A stretch of DNA of 64,000 nt from Lachnobacterium bovis. Its GTDB lineage: Bacteria > Bacillota > Clostridia > Lachnospirales > Lachnospiraceae. Numbering within the stretch: position 1 is the stretch's first letter; the number at the start of each line of letters is the position of its first letter. Positions 42,951 to 52,600 of this stretch are shown piece after piece. The notes below the pieces were generated by a model. That model made no database searches. It had not been told where the DNA came from and was given only the letters and a program-made list of their open reading frames with translations. Location of the stretch: the NCBI RefSeq assembly GCF_900111325.1, contig NZ_FOGW01000011.1, positions 51,259 to 115,258 of the forward strand, written 5' to 3'. The position numbers and the translations under genes were made by a program.

Positions 42951-42979
42951 TTGCTTTTTTTTGTAAAAAGTGGTAGAAT
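42951..42979 (+). promoter_or_regulatory. first promoter of rpmG-secE-nusG-rplKA
   Basis: TTGCTT (42951-42956), 17-nt spacer and TAGAAT (42974-42979). Confidence 0.65.
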
Positions 42980-42992
42980 CAAAAAAAATATA

Positions 42993-43021
42993 TTGACGAG
43001 AAAAAAATATTGTGTTATATT
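42993..43021 (+). promoter_or_regulatory. second promoter of rpmG-secE-nusG-rplKA
   Basis: TTGACG (42993-42998), 17-nt spacer and TATATT (43016-43021). The same TTGACG -35 is found at rrn P1. Confidence 0.78.
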
Positions 43022-43102
43022 GAGAAGGCTTAAAAGTAGGTCTTTTTTTTATGCCTAATAATAGGTATTAAGCAACAAAGAAATTAAACGGAGGTGGAAG
43101 TT

Positions 43103-43252
43103 GTGCGCACAAAGATTACATTAGCTTGCACAGAGTGCCAGCGTCGTAATTATAACATGACAAAGGACAAAAAAGCTCATCCGGACAGAATGGAAACAAA
43201 GAAGTACTGCAGATTCTGCAAGACACATACAGTACATAAAGAAACAAAATAG
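43103..43252 (+). CDS. rpmG: 50S ribosomal protein L33, zinc-binding form
   Basis: A 49-residue protein beginning [17 protein letters not shown] with a GTG start at 43103, eight nt behind GGAGG. CTEC and CRFC form the zinc ribbon, so this is the cysteine-containing (C+) L33 form. It is the first gene of the block and precedes secE by 26 bp, the typical Firmicutes order rpmG-secE-nusG. Confidence 0.96.
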   Translation: MRTKITLACTECQRRNYNMTKDKKAHPDRMETKKYCRFCKTHTVHKETK

Positions 43253-43278
43253 TCTGAATAGAGTGAAGGAGTGAGAAA

Positions 43279-43494
43279 ATGGGAGAAACCGAAAAGTTAG
43301 AAAAAGCTCCAAAAATGAGCTGGTTTACCGGTCTTAAGACTGAGTTCAAAAAGATTATCTGGCCAGATCAAAAAACACTTACAAGACAGACTACTGCTGT
43401 TATTGTTATTTCTATTATTGCTGGAGCGATTATCGCTTTAATGGATAGGGGTATTCAATATGGCGTAGACTACATAGTGGGATTTACATTGTAA
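43279..43494 (+). CDS. secE: protein translocase subunit SecE
   Basis: A 71-residue single-span SecE. The amphipathic cytoplasmic helix WFTGLKTEFKKIIWPDQKT is followed by one membrane segment (AVIVISIIAGAIIALMD). It clamps SecY in the membrane. AAGGAG lies 7 nt before the ATG, and nusG follows 16 bp later. Confidence 0.96.
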   Translation: MGETEKLEKAPKMSWFTGLKTEFKKIIWPDQKTLTRQTTAVIVISIIAGAIIALMDRGIQYGVDYIVGFTL

Positions 43495-43510
43495 TGGAGG
43501 AAGACGATTT

Positions 43511-44029
43511 ATGTCAGAAACAAATTGGTATGTAGTTCATACATACTCAGGATATGAGAACAAGGTCAAAGCAAATATCGAAAAGACAATTGAAAACAGA
43601 CATCTTGAAGATCAAATCTTAGAAGTACGAGTTCCTATGGAAGAAGTACTAGAAGTGAAGAACGGTACCAAGAAACAGGTTTCCAAGAAAATGTTTCCAG
43701 GATATGTTTTAGTTCATATGATTATGAATGATGACACATGGTACGTAGTAAGAAATACTCGTGGCGTTACTGGATTCGTTGGACCGGGAAGTAAACCCGT
43801 TCCTCTCACTGAAGCTGAAATGAAACCATTAGGTATCAAATCAGAAAGTATTGTTATTGATTTTGAAGTCGGTGATACAATTGTTGTTATCGGTGGCGTT
43901 TGGAAAGACACTATTGGTGTTATCCAAGCAATCAATGAACACAAACAAACAGTTACAATTACAGTTGAACTGTTCGGTCGCGAAACACCAGTTGAAGTAA
44001 GTTTCGCAGAAGTTAAGAAAATGAATTAA
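43511..44029 (+). CDS. nusG: transcription termination/antitermination protein NusG
   Basis: A 172-residue NusG with the N-terminal domain opening [20 protein letters not shown], the RNAP-contact segment [30 protein letters not shown], and the C-terminal KOW domain ([19 protein letters not shown]). It follows secE and precedes rplK, as in most bacteria. TGGAGG lies about 10 nt before the ATG. Confidence 0.97.
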   Translation: MSETNWYVVHTYSGYENKVKANIEKTIENRHLEDQILEVRVPMEEVLEVKNGTKKQVSKKMFPGYVLVHMIMNDDTWYVVRNTRGVTGFVGPGSKPVPLTEAEMKPLGIKSESIVIDFEVGDTIVVIGGVWKDTIGVIQAINEHKQTVTITVELFGRETPVEVSFAEVKKMN

Positions 44030-44042
44030 GGAGGCAATTCCA

Positions 44043-44468
44043 ATGGCAAAAAAAGTTGAAGGATATATTAAATTGCAGATCCCTGCAGGTAAAGCAACTC
44101 CAGCTCCTCCAGTTGGACCTGCACTTGGTCAGCATGGTGTAAATATCGTAGAGTTTACAAAACAGTTTAATGCAAAAACAGCAGATAAAGGAGATTTATT
44201 AATCCCTGTAGTTATTACTGTATATGCAGATAGAAGTTTCAGTTTTGTAACTAAAACTCCACCAGCACCAGTATTAATTAAAAAAGCATGCAACATTAAG
44301 AGTGGTTCAGGTGAACCAAACAAAACTAAAGTTGCAAAGATTACAAGAGCTCAGCTTCAAGAAATCGCTGAGTTAAAAATGCCAGATTTAAATGCAGCTA
44401 ACATTGATTCTGCTATTAGCATGATCGCTGGTACTGCTAGATCTATGGGTGTTGAAGTAGTTGACTAA
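44043..44468 (+). CDS. rplK: 50S ribosomal protein L11
   Basis: A 141-residue L11 with the classic N-terminus ([20 protein letters not shown] then [20 protein letters not shown]) and the 23S-binding C-terminal domain ending [12 protein letters not shown]. The proline-rich linker of the thiostrepton-binding site is intact. AAGGAGG lies 6 nt before the ATG, 13 bp behind nusG. Confidence 0.98.
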   Translation: MAKKVEGYIKLQIPAGKATPAPPVGPALGQHGVNIVEFTKQFNAKTADKGDLLIPVVITVYADRSFSFVTKTPPAPVLIKKACNIKSGSGEPNKTKVAKITRAQLQEIAELKMPDLNAANIDSAISMIAGTARSMGVEVVD

Positions 44469-44584
44469 TTTGTAATCGATTAGTGATATTTCTTTCTGAT
44501 TGGTTATATAAACTCTGAGAGGAATATAATTAAATCAGATAGACATTAGTAGATGACAATTTAAAGGGCATTTAATAATAACAA

Positions 44585-44620
44585 GTGGGAGGGCCCTCTC
44601 CCGATAATACCACCAGGAGG
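44585..44620 (+). promoter_or_regulatory. probable L1-binding site in the rplA leader
   Basis: GTGG (44585-44588) pairs with CCAC (44610-44613). An upper stem pairs GAG with CTC, leaving a 3'-side internal loop with GATAATA. This resembles the L1 target in 23S rRNA and in L1 mRNA leaders. The Shine-Dalgarno AGGAGG follows directly, so bound L1 could block its own translation. The rest of 44469-44584 shows no gene. Confidence 0.55.
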
Positions 44621-44629
44621 TTATTTTTC

Positions 44630-45325
44630 ATGAAAAGAGGAAAAAAATATCAAGACGCTGTAAAAAGTTTTGACAAGAAAGCTCTTTACGAGATTAAAGA
44701 TGCTATCGATATTGTTAAGAAAAATGCTACAGCAAAATTTGACGAAACAATCGAACTTCATCTTAGAACTGGTTGTGATGGACGTCACGCAGATCAGCAG
44801 GTTCGTGGAGCAGTAGTTTTACCACACGGTACAGGTAAAAGCGTTAAAGTTTTAGTATTCGCTAAAGGTGCTAAAGCTGATGAAGCTCAAGCTGCAGGTG
44901 CTGATTTCGTAGGCGGTGAGGAATTAATTCCTAAGATCCAAAACGATGGTTGGTTAGACTTTGATGTTGTAGTAGCTACACCTGATATGATGGGTGTTGT
45001 AGGACGTTTAGGACGTGTACTTGGACCAAAAGGTTTAATGCCAAACCCTAAAGCTGGTACAGTTACAATGGACGTTACTAAAGCTGTTAATGATATCAAA
45101 GCTGGTAAGATTGAATATAGATTAGATAAAGCAAATATCATTCACGTGCCAGTTGGAAAAGCTTCTTTCACAGAAGATCAATTAAGCGACAACTTCCGCG
45201 CTCTTATGGGTGCAGTTAACAAAGCAAGACCTGCTAGCGTGAAAGGTCAGTACATTAAGAGTGCAGTAATCACTTCTACAATGGGACCTGGAGTGAAGTT
45301 AAACGTTACAAAGATTACTGAGTAA
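44630..45325 (+). CDS. rplA: 50S ribosomal protein L1
   Basis: A 231-residue L1 containing the signature [20 protein letters not shown] and VPVGKASF, with [20 protein letters not shown] in the middle domain. The correct start is ATG 44630 with AGGAGG at 44615; the frame can be read back to GTG 44585 but that lies in the leader hairpin. Confidence 0.98.
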   Translation: MKRGKKYQDAVKSFDKKALYEIKDAIDIVKKNATAKFDETIELHLRTGCDGRHADQQVRGAVVLPHGTGKSVKVLVFAKGAKADEAQAAGADFVGGEELIPKIQNDGWLDFDVVVATPDMMGVVGRLGRVLGPKGLMPNPKAGTVTMDVTKAVNDIKAGKIEYRLDKANIIHVPVGKASFTEDQLSDNFRALMGAVNKARPASVKGQYIKSAVITSTMGPGVKLNVTKITE

Positions 45326-45375
45326 TTATTTACAATAGACCTATTTAAGCAGACATGTTTTGCGGAAAGTTTTTA

Positions 45376-45404
45376 TTGACATCCGTGATATATAATGTTA
45401 TAAT
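45376..45404 (+). promoter_or_regulatory. rplJL promoter
   Basis: Perfect TTGACA (45376-45381), 17-nt spacer and TATAAT (45399-45404). Confidence 0.9.
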
Positions 45405-45414
45405 AGCAATGCAT

Positions 45415-45540
45415 ATTGCCGAAGACAGTAGGTGCCGAAAGGCGTAAACGTAGTGCCTACCGAGGAAGTTTTTAGATGGGATTCCCATCATTAAAAATGA
45501 CTTATACCTCTCTGTCTAGGCAGAGAGGTTTCTTTGATTT
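45415..45540 (+). promoter_or_regulatory. L10 leader RNA with terminator-like hairpin
   Basis: The leader contains the conserved Firmicutes L10(L12)4-binding element, with GCCGAAGACAGTAGGTG, GAAAGGCGTAAACG and GTGCCTACCGAGG folding into the kink-turn and paired region. It is followed by ATGGGATTCCCAT and a hairpin CCTCTCTG (45508-45515) / CAGAGAGG (45521-45528) with a T-rich tail. Excess L10-L12 complex probably promotes attenuation before rplJ. Confidence 0.8.
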
Positions 45541-45603
45541 ATAGAGATATAAATCTTATACCTCATGTCTTTTATGCAAATAATAAAAGGAGGTGCACGA
45601 TTC

Positions 45604-46137
45604 GTGGCAAAAGTAGAACTTAAACAGCCTATAGTACAGGAAATTTCAGAAACAATCAAAGATGCTCAGTCAGTTTTAGTTGTTGATTATAGTGGACTTA
45701 CTGTTGCAGAAGATACAGAGTTACGTAAACAGTTAAGAGAAGCTGGTGTTACTTACAAAGTATACAAAAATACTTTAGTTAAGAGAGCAATCGAAGGTAC
45801 TGAGTTTGAAGGTTTAAATGAATCTCTTGAAGGTCCTAATGCTTTCGCAATTTCTAAAGATGATGCAACAGCACCAGCTAGAATTATTGCTAAATTTGCT
45901 AAAACAGCAAAAGCATTAGAGATTAAAGCTGGTATCGTAGAAGGAACACTTTACGATGCAGAAGGAATGAAAGCTATCTCAGAAATTCCAGGAAGAGACG
46001 AGTTACTTTCAAGATTACTTGGAAGCTTACAGTCACCAATTGCAAACTTTGCTCGTGTTATTAAGCAAATTGCAGAAAAAGGTGATGCTTCAGATGTAGC
46101 TGAAGAGGCTGCACCAGCAGAGACACCAGCTGAATAA
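45604..46137 (+). CDS. rplJ: 50S ribosomal protein L10
   Basis: A 177-residue stalk-base protein with QSVLVVDYSGLTVAEDTELR, YKVYKNTLVKRAIEG and the C-terminal helix that binds L7/L12 dimers, ending in an alanine/glutamate tail. GTG 45604 is chosen with AAAAGGAGG upstream; the frame extends back into the leader without a ribosome binding site. Controlled by the L10 leader. Confidence 0.97.
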   Translation: MAKVELKQPIVQEISETIKDAQSVLVVDYSGLTVAEDTELRKQLREAGVTYKVYKNTLVKRAIEGTEFEGLNESLEGPNAFAISKDDATAPARIIAKFAKTAKALEIKAGIVEGTLYDAEGMKAISEIPGRDELLSRLLGSLQSPIANFARVIKQIAEKGDASDVAEEAAPAETPAE

Positions 46138-46204
46138 TTGGTGTTAAAAAAGTATTAATGACAAAAGTCATAAATTTTTATATTTCAAAATGGAGGAAAT
46201 TATA

Positions 46205-46579
46205 ATGGCAAAATTAACTACAGAAGAATTTATCGATGCTATCAAAGAGTTAAGCGTATTAGAATTAAATGATTTAGTAAAAGCTTGCGAAGAAGAATTC
46301 GGCGTTTCTGCAGCAGCAGGTGTTGTAGCAGTAGCAGGTGGAGCAGCAGCTGGAGCAGCTGAAGAAAAAACTGAATTTGATGTTGAATTAACAGAAGTTG
46401 GTTCACAGAAAGTTAAAGTTATCAAAGTTGTTCGTGAAGTAACAGGTTTAGGATTAAAAGAAGCTAAAGATGTTGTAGATAACGCTCCAAAGGTTATCAA
46501 AGAGCAGGCTGACAAAGCTTCAGCAGAAGAAATCAAAACAAAACTTGAAGAAGTAGGAGCTAAAGTTACTCTTAAATAA
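46205..46579 (+). CDS. rplL: 50S ribosomal protein L7/L12
   Basis: A 124-residue stalk protein with the N-terminal dimer domain ([20 protein letters not shown]), alanine/glycine hinge and the conserved C-terminal domain ([39 protein letters not shown]). TGGAGG lies before ATG 46205. It is followed by a strong terminator, so it is not co-transcribed with rpoB here. Confidence 0.98.
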   Translation: MAKLTTEEFIDAIKELSVLELNDLVKACEEEFGVSAAAGVVAVAGGAAAGAAEEKTEFDVELTEVGSQKVKVIKVVREVTGLGLKEAKDVVDNAPKVIKEQADKASAEEIKTKLEEVGAKVTLK

Positions 46580-46609
46580 TTTTAGTATTTAACTTACGTT
46601 GAAAGTTTA

Positions 46610-46643
46610 AAAGGCAGGAATCATTATGATTCCTGCCTTTTTT
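46610..46643 (+). terminator. strong terminator after rplL
   Basis: AAAGGCAGGAATCA pairs with TGATTCCTGCCTTT around a very small loop, followed by TTTTTTG. It isolates rplJL from the inserted glycosyltransferase genes and rpoB. Confidence 0.93.
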
Positions 46644-46659
46644 GTATACAGAGATAATA

Positions 46660-46686
46660 TTAAATTCTTATCATATTTGTCGATAA
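46660..46686 (+). promoter_or_regulatory. SigD-like promoter in front of the inserted glycosyltransferase pair
   Basis: TTAA (46660-46663), 15-nt spacer and GTCGATAA (46679-46686). The TTAA box and spacing equal those of both flagellin promoters, and GTCGATA is also the -10 of the flaG promoter. It is about 60 nt upstream of ATG 46745, with the rplL terminator directly before it. Confidence 0.65.
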
Positions 46687-46744
46687 ACATATTGTTATAG
46701 TGATAGAAAATAAAGATTCATGTACCTGAAAGGTGAATGATTAT

Positions 46745-47911
46745 ATGAAGATGTTGTTTTATAGATATGGGAGTATTTGTGAAGACGATATTATAAAGAC
46801 ATTTGAAGAATTTGGAATTGAAATAATAGAGTATGATAGGGAAGTGTATGATAAAAGATTTCCTGTAGAAAGGGAAGTTTTAGAAATAGCAGAATTGTTG
46901 GATGGTAATAATATATTGTTCGTGTTTTCTATAAATTTTTTCCCTTATTTATCAGAGATAGCCAAAATTTATAAAATCAGATATGTTACATGGGTTGTGG
47001 ATTCGCCAGTATTAGAGTTGTATACAAAGGAAATAAAAAATGATAATAATCGAATTTTTATTTTTGATAGACAATTAAAAGAAGAGATAGCAAAGTATAA
47101 TGAAAAATGCGTGTTTCATTTGCCCTTGGGGGCAAGAGTTGAGGAAAAAGAAAAAATATTTGAAGAAAAAAGAAAATTTAAACATGAAATCTCTTTTGTG
47201 GGATCTTTATATACAGAAAAAAATCCAATTTCATTATATGAAAAAAATATTCCGGATTTTTATAGAGGGTATTTGGCTGGAATCAGTGATATGCAAGAGT
47301 GGTGTTATGGTACGTATATGATAGATCAAATAGTGGATGACGATTTTGTGTTGAAAATTAAAAAATATATGAATGAGTTTGAAGATGTAAATAAATATGA
47401 ATATTTGACAGATAGAATTATATTTACACAATATTATATGGGGGCGGCGGTGACGGCAAAAGAAAGAGTTGATACATTTAAAATGTTATCAAAAAAATTC
47501 AATGTCGATTTATATACATTGAGTGATACTAGTTGCTTACCTAAAGTAAACAATTGTGGACAAGCAAAGACTAAAACACAAATGCCAAGGATATTTTATG
47601 AATCGAAAATTAATATAAATACTACAAGTAAAGCTATCAGAACGGGGGTTCCGCTTAGGGTTTTTGATATTTTAAGTTGTAAAGGTTTTGTTTTGTCTAA
47701 TTATCAAACTGAAGTGTTAGAGCTTTTTCCACAAGGGGAGGCGTTAGACGTTTATGTAAGCTTAGAAAATTTGGAAGAAAAGATAGAATATTATATGTTA
47801 CATGAGAAGGAACGAAATGAGATTGCTGAAAATGGATATGAATTTTTGAAAAAAAATTATTCCATGGCTAAACAATTAACAAAAATGCTGGCAATAGCTT
47901 TTGATATATAA
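46745..47911 (+). CDS. CgeB-like glycosyltransferase (paralogue 2 of 3)
   Basis: A 388-residue paralogue of the enzyme at 31412. Shared landmarks are the N-terminal ILFVFSINFFPYLSEIAKIY, YVTWVVDSPVLELY, FIFDRQLKEEI, HEISFVGSLY, and the C-terminal donor-binding part RIFYESKININTTSKAIRTG then VPLRVFDILSCKGFVLSNYQ. It lies between rplL and rpoB, where no glycosyltransferase is expected. ATG 46745 is chosen, about 9 nt behind AAAGGTGA, over GTG 46733. The SigD-like promoter suggests expression with the flagellum and a role in flagellin glycosylation. Acceptor and sugar are unknown. Confidence 0.8.
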   Translation: MKMLFYRYGSICEDDIIKTFEEFGIEIIEYDREVYDKRFPVEREVLEIAELLDGNNILFVFSINFFPYLSEIAKIYKIRYVTWVVDSPVLELYTKEIKNDNNRIFIFDRQLKEEIAKYNEKCVFHLPLGARVEEKEKIFEEKRKFKHEISFVGSLYTEKNPISLYEKNIPDFYRGYLAGISDMQEWCYGTYMIDQIVDDDFVLKIKKYMNEFEDVNKYEYLTDRIIFTQYYMGAAVTAKERVDTFKMLSKKFNVDLYTLSDTSCLPKVNNCGQAKTKTQMPRIFYESKININTTSKAIRTGVPLRVFDILSCKGFVLSNYQTEVLELFPQGEALDVYVSLENLEEKIEYYMLHEKERNEIAENGYEFLKKNYSMAKQLTKMLAIAFDI

Positions 47912-48034
47912 AGTGGTAAGAATAAAAGAAAAATTTTAAAAGAAATAAATGGCAGAAATAAAAATAAGAAATAAATTTAGTGGACGGCAAGGGGTCAATA
48001 ATAGATGATATTTTATGTTTTTTAGGAGGGAAAA

Positions 48035-49207
48035 ATGAATATACTATTTCTGGATTGGTTGTGCTATGCGAAAGAAGGGACGATAGACGCATTCAAAAAA
48101 ATGAAACATAATGTTTTTGAGTTTGCACATGAGGATTATCAAGAAGACAAAAGTGATAAATTTGATAGAGATATTACTGAATTTTGCAAAAAAAACGATA
48201 TTGATATATGCTTTTCGTATAATTTTTATCCGGTTTTATCAGAGTTTTGCTATAAAAATAATATGAAATATATTTCGTTTGTTTATGATTGCCCGTACGT
48301 TATGCTATATTCATATCAGCTAAAATATCCTACCAATTATGTGTTTTTGTTTGATAGTTCACAATATAAGGAGTTGTATGAGGGCGGATTAAGAAATGTT
48401 TTTTATATGATTCTGCCAACAGATCCTAAATTAATAGATAGAATGCTTGAAACAGAATATGATAAGGAAAAACTTACATGCGATATATCTTTTATGGGAC
48501 AATTGTATGATGAAGAGTATAATTATTACGACAGAATACAAGGGAAAAAGAATGAATATCTTAATGGTTATATGGATGCAATTGTTTGTGCTCAACAAAA
48601 GATATATGGTTATAGTTTTGTGAAAAAGGTTTTGACGCCAGATATAATAGATATGCTTGAAAAAGAATTTGGTTATGGTACGCCTAAAGGTGCGTTTGGC
48701 TTGGATTATATATATGAAAATTATGTAATGAATAGGAAAATAACACAAAAGGAAAGAAGAAGAATTTTAGAAAGAGTTGGAAGAGAATATCCTAGAAGAT
48801 GTAAACTTTTTACCTGGGAAAAAAAGGCTGAGGTCTTGGGTGTAAAAAATATGGGGGTTGCAGACTATATAAAAGAAATGAACTTGGTGTTTTATCTGAG
48901 TAAAATAAATTTGAATATAACTTTAAGAAGTATAAAAACAGGAATACCACTTCGCTGTATGGATATAATGGGGAGCGGTGGTTTTTTGCTTACAAATTAT
49001 CAACGGGACTTATTTGAATTCTTCGATGTTGACAAAGAATTTGTGATTTATGAAGATGATGATGACTTGGTAAGAAAAATTGATTATTATTTAAAAAATG
49101 AAAATGAAAGAAAAGAAATTGCCTTGAATGCAAGAAAAAAAATAGAGGCAAATTATACATTTTATCATATTTTCGGTGAAATATTTGATATTGTAAACCA
49201 TAAATAA
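48035..49207 (+). CDS. CgeB-like glycosyltransferase (paralogue 3 of 3)
   Basis: A 390-residue paralogue of the preceding gene with the same order of motifs: DIDICFSYNFYPVLSEFCYK, YISFVYDCPYVML, FLFDSSQYKELY, CDISFMGQLYDE, and LVFYLSKINLNITLRSIKTG then IPLRCMDIMGSGGFLLTNYQ. AGGAGGG lies 7 nt before the ATG. It follows paralogue 2 by 123 bp with no terminator between, so the two are probably one transcript, and it ends at a long nested hairpin before rpoB. Confidence 0.8.
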   Translation: MNILFLDWLCYAKEGTIDAFKKMKHNVFEFAHEDYQEDKSDKFDRDITEFCKKNDIDICFSYNFYPVLSEFCYKNNMKYISFVYDCPYVMLYSYQLKYPTNYVFLFDSSQYKELYEGGLRNVFYMILPTDPKLIDRMLETEYDKEKLTCDISFMGQLYDEEYNYYDRIQGKKNEYLNGYMDAIVCAQQKIYGYSFVKKVLTPDIIDMLEKEFGYGTPKGAFGLDYIYENYVMNRKITQKERRRILERVGREYPRRCKLFTWEKKAEVLGVKNMGVADYIKEMNLVFYLSKINLNITLRSIKTGIPLRCMDIMGSGGFLLTNYQRDLFEFFDVDKEFVIYEDDDDLVRKIDYYLKNENERKEIALNARKKIEANYTFYHIFGEIFDIVNHK

Positions 49208-49324
49208 CTAGAAAATATAAGATTACATTTTGAAAAACCGAAATAAAATATGCATAAAGTATAAGGAAAATAGAGAACGATAGAAGTTATAAGCGTCAAA
49301 TTGATTTGCGCGGCCATAATGAAT

Positions 49325-49405
49325 AAAGCGTATGGAATCTGATTTAGAAATCATTATTGAAAAATGATTGATTAAAAGATTAGAGACTATACGCTTTGTT
49401 TCTTG
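49325..49405 (+). terminator. long nested hairpin, likely terminator before rpoB
   Basis: Three nested pairings: AAAGCGTAT (49325-49333) with ATACGCTTT (49389-49397), AATCT with AGATT inside, and AATCATT with AATGATT at the tip, then TTTGTTTCTTG. This ends the glycosyltransferase transcript. Confidence 0.7.
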
Positions 49406-49548
49406 TATATATAAAGTTTAAAAATTGTTGTGGCAGGTTAATTCTATTTCTTCTTATATAAAATGGATAACAAAAGACAGAGAAGGCATAATAAAATATA
49501 TAAAATATATAAAAATGGAGAATACGCGTATATAATAGTAATTTAAGC

Positions 49549-49577
49549 TTGCAATTAATTTGGTTTGGTTGTATACT
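49549..49577 (+). promoter_or_regulatory. rpoBC promoter
   Basis: TTGCAA (49549-49554), 17-nt spacer and TATACT (49572-49577). The leader of about 95 nt carries a GCAC/GTGC hairpin and an AGGCTT/AAGCCT hairpin before the rpoB start. Confidence 0.7.
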
Positions 49578-49679
49578 ATAAATTGCACTATTATGGTGCA
49601 GTAGGCTTAAATGATAAAAAAAGCCTCATAAACTAGTTAATAATTAATAATGAAAATAAAAACGAGAGGTGAAACGTCA

Positions 49680-52600
49680 ATGGAGAAAAACAGATTACGT
49701 CCGGTCAAGGCTGGAAAAGGCATGCGTATGAGTTACTCGAGACAAAAAGAGGTATTAGAGATGCCAAATCTGATAGAAGTTCAAAAGGATTCCTATCAAT
49801 GGTTTTTAGATGAAGGATTAAAAGAAGCCTTTTCTGATATCTCTCCAATAACTGATTACAGTGGACATCTTAGCTTGGATTTTGTAGGGTTTACATTATG
49901 CGAAGATGATGTTAAATATACAATTCCAGAGTGTAAAGAAAGAGATGCTACATATGCAGCCCCTTTGAAGGTTAAGGTAAGACTTCATAATAAAGAGACA
50001 GATGAAATAAATGAACATGAAATTTTCATGGGAGATTTACCTTTAATGACAGAGACTGGTACCTTTGTTATCAATGGTGCAGAGCGAGTAATTGTAAGTC
50101 AATTAGTTCGTTCGCCAGGCATCTATTATGGTATTGATCATGACAAAGTTGGAAAAGAGCTTTTTTCGTGTACAGTAATACCAAACCGTGGAGCTTGGTT
50201 AGAGTACGAAACTGATTCCAATGACGTTTTCAATGTTCGTGTAGATAGAACAAGAAAAGTACCTATTACAGTGTTTATTAGAGCACTTGGAGTTGGTACA
50301 AATCAGCAGATTTTAGAATTATTTGGTGAAGAACCAAAGATTTTAGCTTCATTTGAAAAAGATCCTACAATTACAGAAAAGGATCCACAGGGAAGCTATG
50401 AAGGTGGTTTGTTAGAACTTTACAAGAAAATTCGTCCAGGTGAACCACTTTCAGTGGACAGCGCAGAAAGCTTAATTTCATCAATGTTCTTTGATGCAAG
50501 AAGATATGACTTAGCTAAAGTGGGTAGATACAAATTTAATAAAAAATTAGCATTAAAGAATAGAATTAGTGGACAAGTTCTTGCTGAAAATGTTACAGAT
50601 CCTTCAACTGGTGAATTCATTGCAGAAAAAGGTGATGTTGTAACTAGAGAATTAGCTGATGAAATTCAAAATGCTGCAGTTCCATATGTTTGGATTCAAA
50701 CAGAAACAAGAAATGTAAAAGTTTTATCATCAATGATGGTAGATATTACAAAATGGGTTCCTGAAATTGAAAATCCAGAAGAATTAGGAATTAAAGAGTT
50801 AGTTTATTATCCAGCTTTAATTCAGTTATTAGAGCAAGATGATGATTCAATGAGCAAGATTGAAAGAATCAAAGCTAATATTAATGATTTAATTCCAAAA
50901 CATATTACAAAAGAAGATATTTTCGCATCAATTAACTACAACATGCACTTAGAGTGGGGATGCGGAAAAGATGATGATATTGATCACTTAGGTAATAGAC
51001 GTATTCGTGCCGTTGGTGAATTATTACAGAATCAGTACAGAATTGGTTTATCAAGATTAGAGAGAGTTGTTCGTGAAAGAATGACAACACAGGATATTGA
51101 AACGATTTCTCCACAATCATTAATCAATATTAAACCAGTTACAGCTGCTGTTAAAGAATTCTTTGGTTCATCACAGCTTTCTCAGTTCATGGATCAAAAT
51201 AATCCACTTTCTGAGATAACACATAAGAGACGTTTATCTGCATTAGGACCAGGTGGTTTATCAAGAGATCGTGCCGGATTCGAGGTTCGAGATGTTCACT
51301 ATTCACATTATGGTAGAATGTGTCCTATCGAAACACCTGAAGGTCCTAACATCGGTTTGATTAACTCACTTGCGAGTTATGCTAGAATTAATGAATATGG
51401 TTTCGTAGAAGCACCATATCGTAAGATTGATAAATCAGACCCAGAAAATCCAAGAGTTACAGATGAAGTAGTATATATGACGGCTGATGAGGAAGATAAT
51501 TACCATGTAGCTCAGGCTAATGAAAAATTAGATGAAGAAGGACATTTTGTAAGAAACTCAGTATCAGGTCGTTACAGAGAAGAAACACAAGAATACGATA
51601 AATCAATGTTTGATTATATGGATGTATCTCCTAAGATGGTATTCTCTGTTGCTACAGCTATGATTCCTTTCCTACAGAACGATGATGCTAACCGTGCTTT
51701 AATGGGTTCTAACATGCAGCGTCAGGCAGTGCCATTGTTAACAACAGAAGCACCAGCAGTAGGTACAGGTATGGAAACAAAAGCATCTGTGGACTCAGGT
51801 GATTCAGTGGTAGCTAAAGCATCAGGTGTTGTTTTAAGTTCTGAATCTAATAGAATTGTTGTTAAAGAAGATGATGGAAACAGAAGAGAATATGTATTAA
51901 CAAAATTCTCTCGTTCTAACCAGTCTAACTGCTACAATCAGAGACCTATTGTTTTCAAAGGCGATAGAGTTGAAGCAGGTGAAGTTATTGCAGATGGTCC
52001 ATCAACATCTAACGGTGAATTAGGTTTAGGAAAGAACCCATTAATTGGATTTATGACATGGGAAGGTTATAACTACGAGGATGCGGTTTTACTTAGTGAA
52101 AAATTAGTTCAAAATGATGTATATACTTCTGTTCATTTGGAAGAATATGAATCGGAATCAAGAGATACTAAATTAGGACCAGAAGAGATTACAAGAGATG
52201 TACCAGGTGTTGGTGAAGATGCTCTTAAAGATCTTGATGAAAGAGGTATCATTCGTGTAGGTGCAGAGGTTCGTGCTGGTGATATCTTAGTTGGTAAAGT
52301 TACTCCAAAGGGAGAGACAGAGTTAACAGCTGAAGAAAGATTACTTCGTGCTATTTTCGGTGAGAAAGCTCGTGAAGTTAGAGATACATCATTGAAGGTT
52401 CCACATGGTGAATATGGTATTGTTGTAGATGCTAAAGTATTTACAAGAGAGAACGGCGATGAGTTACCACCAGGAGTAAATCAATCTGTAAGAATTTACA
52501 TTGCACAAAAGAGAAAAATTTCAGTCGGTGATAAGATGGCCGGTCGACATGGTAACAAGGGTGTAGTTTCACGTGTATTACCAGTTGAAGATATGCCATT

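Noticed and set aside
42511..43102. tRNA gene in front of secE-nusG, where tRNA-Trp is often found
   Set aside because: No cloverleaf, GTTCGA-type T-loop or CCA end is visible on either strand in this AT-rich interval.
43116..43349. Two minus-strand frames of 63 and 77 codons over rpmG and secE
   Set aside because: They are antisense to L33, whose zinc cysteines and start are clear, and they have no ribosome binding site.
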